Shown here piece after piece: positions 1 through 11,062 of a stretch of 64,000 nucleotides of DNA. A model generated the notes under the pieces. That model saw only the letters and a list, made by a program, of their open reading frames with translations. It did no database searches and was not told where the DNA came from. How positions within the stretch are numbered: the stretch's first letter is position 1; the number at the start of each line of letters is the position of its first letter. The position numbers and the translations under genes are program-made. The stretch covers positions 1-64,000 of the forward strand of contig WNNJ02001347.1 in NCBI GenBank assembly GCA_012934845.2, in the 5' to 3' direction. This DNA comes from Pomphorhynchus laevis. Its lineage: Eukaryota > Acanthocephala > Palaeacanthocephala > Echinorhynchida > Pomphorhynchidae.

Positions 1-102
1 TATATAATAATAAATTTTATTATATAATATATATTAATATATTTATATAAATTAATATATATTTATATATAATATATAAATATATATTTTAATATATTTA
101 TA
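1..102. repeat. AT-only low-complexity DNA
   Basis: Almost pure A/T with short ATATTAAT-like periodicity. No coding signal is visible. Confidence 0.8.
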
Positions 103-300
103 TTTCGATATATTGATGATATATGTGTATTTATATTAAATATTGTATTATATTTGTGGATTTTTATTCAATAAGCGAAAGAAATCATCCAATTAGCCTC
201 ATTCTTAATCAAACCAATATTAATGATAAAGAAGGTATGAACATTAAATTAACATCAATTAAAACTACATTGAATTCAAAATTGTATATACGTGCAAAGT
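103..300 (+). pseudogene. Penelope-like element RT fragment
   Basis: The frame starting near 103 reads FRYIDDICVF, the catalytic YxDD box of the PLE reverse transcriptase. It is followed, after an in-frame stop and frame changes, by the segment that in better copies here reads SEQIYPxxLILNKTNINDKEG. The palm-to-thumb part is recognisable from repetition at about a dozen places in the window. It is 5'-truncated by the AT tract and carries no GIY-YIG domain, so it is a dead fragment. Confidence 0.7.
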
Positions 301-342
301 TCCAGTCTAGTCACAAGTAAAAAATTGACATTGCTGAAAGTC

Positions 343-600
343 TTGTTTTATCATTTTCATTACCATCGAAAAACAACGGTACGGCTGTCGAATAATACAT
401 ATTCCCTATTTTCTTCCAATATCCGCCGAGGAACTCAAAGTTACTATTGCACATATCAATCCGTGCAATTCTTCTGGTCCTGATAATATATCTCCATTTC
501 TACTAAAAACCATATCAAACTAGTTGGTCGCTTTTCTTGTCGATATTTTTCATCTGATTGTGTTCTGTATGCTGACGACTTAAAGGTTTGCGTTGTATAA
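343..600 (+). pseudogene. Non-LTR reverse transcriptase remnant
   Basis: Two short blocks are legible: one with a GPDNISPFLLK-type motif around 470-505 (conserved before the RT fingers in CR1/Jockey-like ORF2) and one reading VLYADDLKVC around 560-595 (the RT catalytic box). The roughly 500 bp normally between them is gone, so this is an internally deleted relic. Confidence 0.6.
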
Positions 601-1077
601 TGTTGGACATACATTACCCACATGTCCAACATTAAGGGCTGTACTGAGCTCCTCTGTTGTGTTCTATAATAATGAGCGAGATTTATTTACACCTCGTTGC
701 TTCTCAGCATTGGGTGATAAAAAATAGCAAAAATATCAAAAATACCAAAAGCATAAAACCGACAGTCACATCAAGTCAATCCGGACCAGAGACAACTTAG
801 ATAATTCAGAGCAGGAAAATACATGTAAAAGGGAATTACAAGATTTCTTGCAAAAACTGCAAATACACAGACAGGACCATTTGTGCAGAGGTATTCGGAT
901 GCAACAAAATTTGTCGTGGTATCCATGTATAAATGCTCTCCATACAAAGGGTCTCTTTGACGAATGGGGAAAACGCCATTGCTGCTGAGTGTATACAGAC
1001 GTTAAATATGCTTGCGGACTTATGAGGGCAACTTTTGAGTAAAAAGAGGCTAGATTAGAGAGAAAAGCAGAAGTTCT
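601..1077. other. Unassigned spacer with a small hairpin
   Basis: No convincing coding frame. Positions 600-610 and 622-632 are 11-base inverted arms (ATGTTGGACAT and its complement). The right part may be the untranslated 3' end of the minus-strand element that follows. Confidence 0.4.
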
Positions 1078-2376
1078 CTAAAGATTCATTGTGTTACACA
1101 AATGAAGCGAACAAGGTTCTAACTTAGCAATTGTAGCAACAAGCGATGAAGAACATTTCACTGACACTCCTATTACTCGCTTCAAGTAACCCCAAAGACA
1201 TTTGTCGATTTGTTTGAAGTTGACCTGAGACAAATCTCGCCAAAATATCCGTAAAGCATACTTAACAATCGGCAATATCATAATCTTAAAATAAGAGAGT
1301 GCTCCTTCGAAGGACAAAGAACCTAACTTCCTGGCAAAAGTGGAAGCCAAGACTAATCTTGCCAATTTACTATCAAGATGTTTAGTGAACGACCATTTTG
1401 AGGTTAGTAAGACATCTAAGTAGCAATAACTACTATAGAACTCCAGAACATCGGTTCTATAAGAAAGAGGATCCCGACGACGAAGGGGGCCTCCTCTTCT
1501 GAATTTTATAACCTTAGATTTATTAATATTAACAATTAGTTGATGGATGACGCAATAGCGGGATAAGGCATCCAAAGACGCTTGAGCTGATGACAAAGAC
1601 TGCGTTAATATCACAAGGTCGTCTGCATAAAGGACACATTTAATGTCGGGAGCCGAACCGCGAAGATATTCAGGTAAATCAAGAATAAATAGAGAAAACA
1701 GCAGCGGATCATTAATACGAACTATATGAATTCGCAGCGGATCATTAATACGACGGGAACGACACTCATCTCGAAGCTTATGTTGAAGAACGCGCTCAGA
1801 AGGACCAATATCTGAACGCTGGAAAACTCTACTGAAAGATTGTATATGCCTAAGTTTTGGAGCAGCTTTCAAAACAGACTTCACAAAATCGGGAGTGGAA
1901 ATCACTTTTAGCCACGCTGGTGAACTTAATTGATTCTGAGGAAGACGACGAATCTCAAGTTTTTGTGGGATCGGGATGTTTATGGCTTTTAAAATAGAGC
2001 AGACACTATCTCTATTATTACCTGAATCCGATAGATTCACAACTATCAACTTATACTGCCTTTGTGCATCTTTTCTTAAGGCATTTCTAATATCGATTGA
2101 AGATAGATCTCCTTTAGAAGCCTCACCTACGGTTGCATAAGCTTTAGCGACCTGCCTCATCACAACTTGATTGATGGTTGTTTCATTTATCCATTTTTTA
2201 ATTAATGAATTTAACCTTCCCTTGTAGTTCCATACGCTTATGTTAGATACCGAACTACTGGGAATTGAATAATTTTGCGAAGAAGCAGCACCAGTACCGA
2301 GAGCATCACCAACTCTCTTGTTTAAACTAGAATTTTCTTTTCTAAGAGAAATGACCACTGCTCTTAGCTGATCCAA
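1078..2376 (-). pseudogene. Non-LTR element with ORF1 fused to the RT C-terminal half
   Basis: An open frame of 432 codons that cannot be a normal product. Residues 1-20 look like a short coiled coil, and about 105-210 resemble a non-LTR ORF1 nucleic-acid-binding domain (motifs RRLPQNQ, VLKAAPKL, FQRSDIGPSERVLQ). It then switches directly to RT: VLYADDLVIL, then KFRRGG and the thumb region ending at CNTMNL. The endonuclease and RT fingers are missing. At the join, a 20-bp direct repeat occurs twice (1701-1720 and 1733-1752), suggesting a deletion or template switch between short repeats. The RT half resembles the remnant at 12.1-12.9 kb. Clade is uncertain (R1- or RTE-like). Confidence 0.75.
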
Positions 2377-3040
2377 TTCCTTGACTTCAGATTACAAAGA
2401 AGACTTTGCTGAGCAGAAACCAGAGTGGAAGTCTTGTGATAAATACTCTCGACTTAATCTGCGAGGTACGCTAATTACACTGTAGTTGGAACATGCCTTA
2501 TACGTACATTTCATTTCCAGTTGCACGGAATCATGTAAAAAGGACGAATTAGGGCTATTTTCTATTTCAATTGCATTATGAGAATTGTCGTTTGTAAGAA
2601 CAATCGAAGATGTGCATAACTCAGCAGCATTAGCACTTGGCGAAGTAATTGGTTTATTCGAACAATTTTGCGCCCAACATAATATATTATTAATATATTA
2701 ATATATTAATATATTATAATAATATATTATATTATTATAATGATTTCGACAAGCAAACTACACGATTAAGGCTTCAAAATTTGTGAATAAATATTAAGTT
2801 CATTTGGAGGAAACATAATTTTGTAAATTCAATTATTAAAAATAAAAGAATTAAAAAAATATTGTCAGTTTACTAAATTTTCTAATTTAGACAAATTATG
2901 TAAATTATCTAAAAGACGATTTCTAATTTTTCTAATTAGAAAAATTATTTTTTGATGATGCAGTGGGTTTATTCTTCAATATTAATTATTAATTAATTTA
3001 AATATCATCTTACGATCGGGTATAATTAAAAGATAAAATT
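2377..3040. other. Unassigned, AT-rich
   Basis: 2377-2660 may be the 5' part of the minus-strand element, without a clear frame. 2680-2735 is an ATATTAATATATT-like low-complexity tract. The remainder shows nothing recognisable. Confidence 0.4.
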
Positions 3041-3045
3041 ATTTT

Positions 3046-3082
3046 GATATTTCGCTAGTAACTACTAGCATCTTCAGAAACT
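3046..3082 (-). ncRNA. Hammerhead-like core
   Basis: On the minus strand: CUGAAGA, one extra U, stem II GCUAGU/ACUAGC with an AGUU loop, then GAAA. CUGANGA...GAAA is the hammerhead core. I find no convincing stem I, stem III or cleavage site, so it is at best a partial or degenerate ribozyme. The same extra U recurs at 6.7 and 11.0 kb. Confidence 0.45.
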
Positions 3083-3777
3083 AGAAGCATATAAAGTTTT
3101 GATTTAGAACGATTTGTATTTTCTACTCCGTTTACTAAGAATGGTTCACCTAGAGGAGAGCTGCAAGATCAATATCAAAGGAAAACTGTACTTACAGTAG
3201 AGCGAGCATTGCCATATATAACAAGTCGTGTAGCTGTAATTCGAAAAGAATATGTATGTATCATAAATAATAATAAATGTCTGAATATTAGACATACTAG
3301 CATTGTATATGGATTTTCAACTATTTTGCTTGAATACACAAGGATATTCGTTTATTAAATAACATGATAAAGCAGAATATTTTTTTATTACTTTAATTTA
3401 TATTAAAAATTGTAAACCGTGTAAATAACTTGACAAACTCAATATAAAAAGTTGATTTATTCAAATAATAAAGTTGAAGTTCTTTACAAAGTTGAAGAAA
3501 CTTCACAAAGTTACTCTTAGAAACTGCCTTAGAAAGCAAGTTAACCCCAAGTTACTCTTAGTCAATAATAATCAATAAGATTATATTTTATCTATAAGAT
3601 TATGTAAACCGTAATTTCACATTTTTAGAGAATCACTAGACAATTCGTGATTGTCTAGCGATTATCAAAACGTTTCAGTCAATTTACAATCATCAGGTAA
3701 ACTGATTTATAAATAATTAATAAATAATTAATAAATAATTATAGATAAAAATATTAAATTAAAAGTCAATTTTTATA
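3083..3777. other. Unassigned AT-rich spacer
   Basis: No ORF, repeat family or RNA motif that I can support. It holds short local duplications, such as CTTCACAAAGTTACTCTTAG-like phrases around 3490-3560. Confidence 0.4.
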
Positions 3778-3945
3778 AATGACAACAAAATAGTTCGATT
3801 CAACCCAACACAGCAGCGGGGCCAAATACGTGTTAAGGATGTATTTCCTCTGATTAAATTTGATTAACTAGTACCTTATTCTAATACTAAATTATAATAA
3901 TAAATTATCCCTCCATAAGCATTTTCCGCTTAAGAGTTTAAATTT
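3778..3945 (-). repeat. PLE-associated pseudoknot repeat, diverged copy
   Basis: Contains the GGGGCC core element and the TACGT/ACGTA-type hairpin of the family described at 15,735-15,950, but lacks the 3' part with CTGATGACCTC. Confidence 0.6.
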
Positions 3946-4059
3946 ATTTAAAATAATATTTTTTGTTTATATATTTTACCATTTTCCGCTTGATTTTTTA
4001 TAATTTTTTTATTGTGTTGATTTATATATTTTACTATTTTATATTTTACTACATCTATA

Positions 4060-4262
4060 AGCATTTTCCACCGAAGAGTTGTCAAAATATTAAATTTAAT
4101 ATAAAATGTAATATTAATATTAAATTTTAATTTTTAATTTAATATTTTTTAATTTAATATTTAATTAATTTTTAATTTAATATTTAATTTAATATTAAAT
4201 TTTAATATTAAATTTAATATTAAATTTAAATATTAAATATTTAATAGAAATATTAAATTAAA
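4060..4262. repeat. TTTAATTTAATA low-complexity repeat
   Basis: Irregular tandem TTTAATATTTAATT units with no other bases over most of its length. Confidence 0.75.
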
Positions 4263-4269
4263 AGTCAAT

Positions 4270-4500
4270 TTTTATAAATGACAGATGATGTATCAGAATA
4301 AGAAATAGAAGTCATTAAGAGGAACTGCTATGTTATCCGGTTTCGGCCCCTATTTCATGACCAAGCATACCAGCGGGGCCAAACACGTGCTAACGACGTA
4401 TTTCCTCTGATAAAATTTGATTGTTAAAATTTTGATTGATAAAATTTGATACAAATCAAATTGTTTATTATCCATCCATAAGCATTTTCCACTTAAGAGT
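4270..4500 (-). repeat. PLE-associated pseudoknot repeat
   Basis: Near-complete diverged copy. The hairpin arms are AAATACGT and ACGTGTTT (all pairs kept, one by G-U) and both pseudoknot helices are present in modified form. Confidence 0.7.
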
Positions 4501-4624
4501 TGTTTTTACTTTTAATAATATTTACTTTTAATATTTAACTTATTTTTTATAAATTTATTTTTAAAAATATTTTGATTTAATATCATTAAATATGTTGATT
4601 TATATTTTTATCAATTTTCTGTTT

Positions 4625-4990
4625 TATTTTATTTTTATAGTATTTTTATAAATTTCATTATTTAATGTATTATATTTTATATTATATGGTATGCATGAAT
4701 GCTCATGCAAAAATATGTTTCTTGTAAATTTAAATATGTCATCTTTACGATATAAATTAATAGTAGTTTTAGTTAATGTTAATTTAATGTTCATATCTAG
4801 ATATACACCTTCTTTATCATTAATATTGGTTTTGTTAAGAATCAGGCTTTCTGGATAAATGTGCTCATCAATTGAATATAAATCATTAGAATTAAATACA
4901 CAATATCATCAATACACATATATCATCAATATTTCATCAAGAAAGCCAATATAGATTTTCTATAAGTTAAATCAAGTTAAAAAAATGAAA
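4625..4990 (-). pseudogene. PLE RT thumb-region fragment
   Basis: Minus-strand translation gives the YPESLILNKTNINDKEG, DMNIKLTLTKTTINLYRKDD and FLHEHSCIPYNIKYNTLNNE segments shared by all PLE copies here. It is truncated at both ends. Confidence 0.75.
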
Positions 4991-5019
4991 TTTAAAATAA
5001 ACGTCATTTTTATGAATTG

Positions 5020-5230
5020 ACTAATAAATAACAGACGTTGTATCAGAATAAGAATTAGAGGTCATCAGGAGGAACTGCTATGCTATCAGGTTTCGGCCCC
5101 TAACTCCTCTACCCAACATAGCAGCGGGGCCAAATACATGCTAATGATGTATTTCCTCTGAAAAAACTATCTAGTATCTTATTCTAATACAAAGTATATT
5201 ATTTATTATCCATCCATAAAAATTTGCCAC
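5020..5230 (-). repeat. PLE-associated pseudoknot repeat
   Basis: Full copy, nearly identical to those at 36,525 and 40,440. It lies directly 3' of the PLE fragment at 5199-5510 in the same orientation, the standard arrangement. Confidence 0.8.
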
Positions 5231-5510
5231 TTAAGAGTTTAAATTTATTCTTTATATTATTGTGTTGATTTATATATTTTACTATTTTCTGCTTGATGTT
5301 ATTTTTATAGTAACCTAGTTTAAAATATGTATCTATTAAATTATTTAAATGATTTTGAAGAAAGCCAATATCATTACATATTGTTGCAATTCTTAAAATT
5401 TCATTATTTAATGTATTATATTTTATATTATATGGTATGCATGAATGCTCATGCAAAAATATGTTTCTTGTAAATTTAAATATGTCATCTTTACGATGAT
5501 ATATTTATAT
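5199..5510 (-). pseudogene. PLE RT C-terminal fragment
   Basis: An open 85-codon stretch runs HEHSCIPYNIKYNTLNNEIL ... NHLNNLIDTYFKLGYYKNN ... SGKFLWMDNK, then stop. The same end and stop occur in the copies at 15.5, 40.7 and 44.7 kb, so this RT ORF seems to end here in the family, with the GIY-YIG domain not attached. Confidence 0.75.
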
Positions 5511-5514
5511 GAAG

Positions 5515-5645
5515 ATTTATAATAATAAAGATTAGACGTCATCAGGAGGAATTGTTTTTCTTTATTCTTTATTTCTTTGTTCCTCAACCGAACATCGCAG
5601 TGGCCTAATTACATTCTAATGGCGTATTTTCTCTGAAATATTTCC
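5515..5645 (-). repeat. PLE-associated pseudoknot repeat, degenerate
   Basis: Retains GTCATCAGGAGGAA and the ...GCGTATTTTCTCTGA end, but the central helices are mutated. Confidence 0.55.
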
Positions 5646-5829
5646 TTGTATTTCCTTAAATAAAATAAATGATTTTGAAAATAAAATAAAAATAACAAGC
5701 AATTATAATTACAATTATATAATTGATTACAATTCGTTATATAATGACTTTGGTAAGCTGATTAATAGTTGAAACTTAAATACATCAAAGATTAGCATTT
5801 GGAAAACTTAAAATTAGAGACAAAATGAA

Positions 5830-6235
5830 AATAACAAACAATTATAAAAGGATATAATATTTGATATACTGATGAAAGAAGTTAATTCTAATGATTTAAA
5901 TGTAAATCCAACATATGAACGTAGTGAGTTGCGTTTTAAAACAATTATTACAAGTCATTGCTCTATAATGGATAAAAAGGGTATAAAATTTGAATCAGAT
6001 AATAAAACTATACCTATATTATATTGGAATCCAAAATTACATAAAAATCCAATAAAACCTAGGTTCATATGTAGTGCGTTTAAATGTACATTAAAACCGC
6101 TTTCGGTTTATATTAATAAAATACTTGAAGTAATTAAAGCACACTTTAAAAAATATTGCAAGGTAATCGAAATTAATACTGTTATAAAACACTATTTCAG
6201 AATTAATTCACCAAAAGAATTTTAGAACACACAAA
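5830..6235 (+). pseudogene. PLE RT N-terminal fragment
   Basis: The only copy of the upstream RT region in the window. A 117-codon frame contains TIPILYWNPKLHKNPIKPRF and ICSAFKCTLKPLSVYINKIL, which match the early RT motifs of Penelope-like elements (the PKLHK box and the following R-I-I/C-S motif). The frame stops at 6225, and no catalytic box follows at the expected distance. Confidence 0.75.
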
Positions 6236-6645
6236 AGGAATAAATTTTCAAAATATAAATACTACGATATTATCGTCTATTGTAATAGAATAAATATCAT
6301 ATGATATTAATTGTAAAATGTTAAATAATAAAATTTTAAGAATGGCCATAATATGTTGTTTTCATAAAAATTGAGTTTTAATAAAAATTTCAATTTTATT
6401 TTTTAACTAGATATTAGACATCGATATTCAGATAAATAAAAGATGTTCCAGTGGGAGGTTATATTAGCCCAATAATAGCTTACGTATTTTTAAGCCATAA
6501 TAATGGCCATAATATGTTATGATATTAGCTTTCTTCAAAAACATTTGAATAATTAAATAGATAAATAGTTAAAACTTGGTTACTATAAAAATAAAATAAA
6601 ACCGAAAATAGTAATATATAATAGTAGTGCACTATATATATTATA
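6236..6645 (+). other. Degraded PLE-like AT-rich DNA
   Basis: Short PLE-like phrases survive (AGATGTTCCAGTGGGAGGTT near 6441, CCAATAATAGCTTA near 6468), marking the RT GGN/PIIA region. The reading frame is destroyed. Confidence 0.5.
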
Positions 6646-6811
6646 GGAACGAAGAAGAAAATATCCTTTATTTGATTAACATTCTATATTTCGATAGCTT
6701 TTGCTATCATCATCAGGATAAAACATTTTTTTGTAAAATCCTGATGATGATAGCAGAAGCTATCGAAATATAGAATTTTAATCAAATAAAGGATATTTTC
6801 ATCTTCGTTCC
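6646..6811. repeat. Near-perfect palindrome with hammerhead-like cores on both strands
   Basis: Arms of about 78 bases (6646-6723 and 6734-6811) flank a T-rich loop. The plus strand has CTGATGA at 6741-6747, an extra T, stem II GATAGC/GCTATC (6749-6754, 6759-6764) with AGAA loop, and GAAA at 6765-6768. The minus strand has the same order with an AAAA loop (6689-6716). The CUGANGA-stem II-GAAA core is complete apart from the inserted U. No clear stem I or cleavage triplet is seen. Confidence 0.65.
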
Positions 6812-6979
6812 TAAAATATTATATATTTGAAATGGAATAAGATTGTGGATTTAGTATTTATTAGTAAAATATATAATATGAATCAACAAAATATTATTAA
6901 AAATAAATTTAAAAATAAATTTATTATAAAAAATAAATTAAATATTAAAAGTAAATAAAATTATTAATAAAAACAACTC

Positions 6980-7160
6980 TCAGGTAAAACATTTCATCAG
7001 AAGAAATGCTTATCAAATTTCATCAGAGAAAAAACATCATTGGCATGTATTTGGCCTCAGTGCTAATTAAACTCGACCATATAACTTCTTCCTGTTGACC
7101 TTTAATCTTTATTAGAATACATCGTAAATTATTTATTAGTCAATTCATTAAAATTGAAAT
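6980..7160 (+). repeat. PLE-associated pseudoknot repeat, degenerate
   Basis: Keeps the CATCAGAGAAA start, the CATGTATTTGGCC block and TTCTTCCTGTTGACC, but both pseudoknot helices are eroded. Confidence 0.55.
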
Positions 7161-7269
7161 TTACTTTTAAATTTAATAATAAATTTTGGCATTATATAAA
7201 TATTAATATATAAAATCTTATAAGTAGTATGACTATCTAATAAAAATTAAACTATCAAATAAATATAAA

Positions 7270-7920
7270 TATATGGATAAAATTGAATTAATAAAATCCT
7301 TAAATATTTTGATAAATCGAAATTATTTAAAAGTAAGGGCATGTATATTTAGACAAATAAAATGTGTTCCAGTGGGAGGTAATAGTTGCCCAATTATAGC
7401 TGACTTATTTTTAAGCTTATAGAATATGAATATGTTCATAACTGAGTAAAAAAAATAAATCTAAATTATATAAAGATGTGAAATATATATATTTTGATAT
7501 ATTGACGATATATGTGTATATAACTTTTACAATTTTTATTCAATAAATGAACAAATTTATTGATTTAGCCTTATTCTTAATAAAACCAATATTAATGATA
7601 AAGAAGGTGTATATCTAGATATGAACATTAAATTAACATTAACTAAAACTACTATTAATTTATATCGTAAAGATGACATATTTAAATTTACAAGAAACAT
7701 TTTTGCATGAGCATTCATGCATACCATATAATATAAAATATAATACATTAAATAATGAAATTTTAAGAATTGCAACAATATGTAATGATATTGGCTTTCT
7801 TCAAAATCATTTAAATAATTTAATAGATACATATTTTAAACTAGGTTACTATAAAAATAACATCAAGCAGAAAATAGTAAAATATAATAAATCAACACAA
7901 TAATATAAAGAATAAATTTA
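7270..7920 (+). pseudogene. PLE RT, catalytic region to C-terminus, decayed
   Basis: Largest colinear PLE piece. It reads ILINRNYLKVRACIFRQIKC, VPVGGNSCPIIADLFLS, then a broken catalytic box near 7495-7515 (ATTGACGATATATG), then NINDKEG, DMNIKLTLTKTT and the C-terminal NHLNNLIDTYFKLGYYKNN block. Several stops and frameshifts separate the parts. A lost A in the AACATATTTTTGC region shifts the frame near 7700. It is followed by its usual pseudoknot repeat. Confidence 0.75.
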
Positions 7921-7934
7921 AACTCTTCAAGTGG

Positions 7935-8165
7935 CAAATTTTTATGGATGGATAATAAATAATATACTTTGTATTAGAATAAGATACTAGATAGTTATTT
8001 CAGAGGAAATACATCATTAGCATGTATTGGTCCCCGCTGCTATGTTAATTAGAGGAGTTAGAAGCCGAAACCTAATAGCATAGCAGTTCCTCCTGATGAC
8101 CTCTAATTCTTATTCGGATACAACGTCTGTTATTTATTAGTAAATTCATAAAAATGACTTTTATT
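7935..8165 (+). repeat. PLE-associated pseudoknot repeat
   Basis: Full-length copy in the sense orientation, just 3' of the PLE RT fragment. The first pseudoknot helix is damaged (GGTCCCC against GAAGCCG) while the hairpin AAATACAT/ATGTATT is kept. Confidence 0.75.
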
Positions 8166-8510
8166 TTAATATTTGCATATTTTAAACTAGGTTACTATAT
8201 AAATACCATCAAACAGAAAATAGTAAAATATATAAATCAACACAATAATATAAAAAATAAATTTAAAATCATTACCGAAGAATATATTTTTGATCGAGCA
8301 CATATCATATAATATAAAATATAATGCATTAAATAATGAAATTTTAAGAATTTCAACAATTTGTAACGATGTTGGTATTTTTCAAAATCATTTAAATAAT
8401 TTAATAGATACATATTTTAAACTAGGTTACTTTAAAAATACCATCAAACAGAAAATAGTAAAATATAGAAATTATATATTATATAAATATATAATTAATG
8501 AATGAATATA
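8166..8510 (+). pseudogene. PLE RT C-terminal fragment
   Basis: Two overlapping pieces of the same C-terminal block. The second (71 codons from 8290) reads YNIKYNALNNEILRISTICN and NHLNNLIDTYFKLGYFKN, about 10% diverged from the majority sequence. Confidence 0.65.
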
Positions 8511-8730
8511 CTTTGTAATATACTTTGAATAGAATGAATATACTTTGTAATCAAACTAGATAATCAAATTTCATTAAAGGAAATACGTCGTTAGCATGTA
8601 TTTGGCCCTACTGCTATGCTGGATCGATAAATAGGGGCCGAAAACTGATAGCATAGCAGTTCCTTCTGTTGGCCACTAATCCAAATTCTGATACAATGTA
8701 TGTTATTTATTAGTCGATTCATAAAAGTTG
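8500..8730 (+). repeat. PLE-associated pseudoknot repeat
   Basis: Both pseudoknot helices remain: GGCCCT with AGGGGCC, and CTGCTATG with CATAGCAG. The hairpin pairs AAATACGT with ATGTATTT. Confidence 0.75.
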
Positions 8731-8864
8731 ACATTTTTAATTTCATTTTAAATTTTAACTTGATATAAATTATTAACTTGATTTAGCATTATTATTTAGC
8801 TAACTAAATAATATGTTGTTTTCTTATTTTTATTTATAATTATTTACTTATTTACTTATTTATT

Positions 8865-8960
8865 CATCAGAGGAAATACGTCATTAGCACGTATTTGGTC
8901 CCGCTGCTATGTTGGGTTAAGGAAGAGGGGCCAAAACATGATAACATGTATCATCCAAAA
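8865..8960 (+). repeat. PLE-associated pseudoknot repeat, 5' part
   Basis: Starts CATCAGAGGAAATACGT and has hairpin arms AAATACGT/ACGTATTT, a paired change relative to AAATACAT/ATGTATTT elsewhere. Truncated after the GGGGCC element. Confidence 0.65.
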
Positions 8961-8974
8961 CATGCAAATATTAT

Positions 8975-9165
8975 CCATATGGATGGATAATAAATAATAT
9001 AATTTGTATTAGAATAAGATACTATATAATCAAATTTTATCAGAGGACATACATCATTAGCATGTATTTGGCACTGTTGCTATATTGGGTAGAGGAGTTA
9101 GGGGCTGAAACGTGATAACATAGCAGTTCCTCCTGATGACCTCTAATTCTATCGTACTTAAATTT
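8975..9165 (+). repeat. PLE-associated pseudoknot repeat
   Basis: Complete but diverged copy ending CTCCTGATGACCTCTAATTC. Confidence 0.7.
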
Positions 9166-9534
9166 GTCTTTAATTAGCGTTTTTAAATCAGTAGAAAATA
9201 TTTTCCTTTTTTAATTAACGGCTTTGTATTTATCTTATCTCACTTAGTTTATTTTTAGCTCATTCCATATTTTAATTAAATTTTATTGTTAGTTTAATCC
9301 AACTAATTTTTTTGATTGTCTTTAATCCTTATGCATGATCTATTATTTATTATTCAATTCAAAAAAATTGATTTTTATTTTACATTTTAAGATTATTTAA
9401 AATTTAATATAATTATTAATATTTAAATAACTGTATTTAGATATTAATATTTATATTTAAATATTATGCTGATCGGTTTTAAATATTATGTATTTAATAT
9501 GTATTTAAATATTATATATTTAAATATTATGCTA
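9166..9534. other. Unassigned AT-rich spacer
   Basis: No supportable gene or motif. Confidence 0.4.
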
Positions 9535-9635
9535 ACTGGAACAAAGAAGAAAATAATTTCCCTTTATTTGAAAAAGTTTAATCTTGAATTTATTTTTTTT
9601 CAGATAAAAGGAAATTATTTTTTCTTATTTCCAGT
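9535..9635. repeat. Inverted repeat hairpin
   Basis: Arms 9535-9571 (starting ACTGGAACAAAGAAGAAAAT) and 9601-9635 (ending TTCTTATTTCCAGT) are imperfect reverse complements. The arm resembles the outer arm of the palindrome at 6646-6811 (GGAACGAAGAAGAAAATATC), suggesting the same element family without the ribozyme core. Confidence 0.6.
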
Positions 9636-9796
9636 AAAACTATATATTCGAAATTGCAAGAAGATTATTGGTTTAGTATTTATTATTTAATCTGTTTTTA
9701 TAAATAAATATTTGATTTGTTTTATTATCTTATATTAACTTTGTGTTAAGCACTAGAGATGATAGTGTTTTTATCCAGATACGATATTTCTGGTAT

Positions 9797-9830
9797 ATAT
9801 TTTAGCTATCATTGATGATAGCTAAAATAT
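9797..9830. repeat. Perfect 34-bp palindrome
   Basis: Two 16-base arms (ATATTTTAGCTATCAT and complement) separated by TG. The bases ATTGATGATAGC resemble part of a hammerhead-like core, but no GAAA follows. Confidence 0.7.
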
Positions 9831-9916
9831 GTTTAATAACAAGGTTCATCATTTTAAGATTACAATCCGTTAACGGCAGCTTTAATTATAAGCTTCTCAA
9901 TATAAACTATTTATAT

Positions 9917-10137
9917 TTTATAATAACTTCAAAAAGAGCCCAACATAAGGATATGAACCTTATTTGTAGATTTCTTGTTTAATAATAAAAAAACTCTAAC
10001 TTTTTCTGGTTTTAATTTTATATTCGTTAATTCCAACTTTCAACTAATATTGATTTCTATTAATAACTTTGAAGGTAAGCGATAAGTTTATAATAACTTC
10101 AAAAAGAGCCCAACATAAGGATATGAACCTTATTTAT
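9917..10137. repeat. Pair of ~50-bp direct repeats
   Basis: TTTATAATAACTTCAAAAAG through GGATATGAACCTTATTT occurs at about 9917-9966 and again at about 10088-10137. Confidence 0.7.
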
Positions 10138-11027
10138 AAACCACTATGTGACGTATGAGTATTAATAAAGTACACATACCAACCTTACACAAACCAACCA
10201 TATAATCAAAGCAGCTAGATCTTTAGTGTCCTAAGAATAATTAGATAATAATTAATAACGAATAAATAATAAATATTAATTATTAATTATTTTAAAAATT
10301 AATTATTAATATTATTAATTATTAATTAATTAATAATTATGGTTATTTTATTAATAACCATAAAATTAACGTTATAGTTTCTCGAATTTGATTTAGATAA
10401 AATTATAGTTGAAATAGCAAAGATATTTTAATACTCAAGCGATTAACTTTGTCGTACTTAACGTAATTAATGGCTTTGTATTTATCAAGTAAATAAATTG
10501 ATTTTTTATTAATGATTACTTTCATAATCATTAGTTAATAAAATTATTTATTATAATTATTTTGATTAAGTTAGCTGTTCTGCCTCATTATCTTACATTA
10601 ATTTTGTCTATATTTTTCGTTGAACACTAGAGATGATATCTCTAGTCCTTAAATAGCATTACTAAAAGTAATGACATTTCTAGTATCTCTTTTAGCTATC
10701 AGAGATGATAACATAATGATTTCACATTATGACCTTCTATGATTATAAAAGTCAAACATTAGAAGTGATCAAAGATGCTCATTGTCCCAAAAAATTGGAT
10801 GAAAGATAACTGGACAATCAAAATTCTATTTTAGCAAAATCAATTTTCTATTGATCAAAAAGTTTGATCAATAGAGTTTTGCAAATGAAATTGCTCTCTT
10901 CAGACAGAATATTTTTGGTTTAAGGAGGCCAATTGAATTGTCGGAAATTTGCAATTGTTGATTTGTTATTGATTCTCTGATACAAGTCAAGAGTAACAGT
11001 AACTGATTTTGATCTATTTATTAAATT
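10138..11027. other. Unassigned AT-rich spacer
   Basis: Short palindromic phrases occur (CACTAGAGATGATATCTCTAG near 10625). No gene could be supported. Confidence 0.4.
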
Positions 11028-11062
11028 TGGAATTTCGCTAGCTGCTGCTAGCATCATCTGAA
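11028..11062 (-). ncRNA. Hammerhead-like core, mutated
   Basis: Minus strand reads CAGAUGA (consensus CUGANGA, so U4 is changed), an extra U, a 6-bp stem II GCUAGC/GCUAGC with AGCA loop, then GAAA. Same architecture as at 3.05 and 6.7 kb. The core change makes activity unlikely. Confidence 0.4.

Noticed and set aside
10745-10800. Possible upstream DOCK exon (TLEVIKDAHCPKKLDE resembles the DHR-2 segment before the conserved AYIQ motif)
   Set aside because: Too short, followed by a stop, no GT donor, and gaps are needed to align. Chance similarity is likely.
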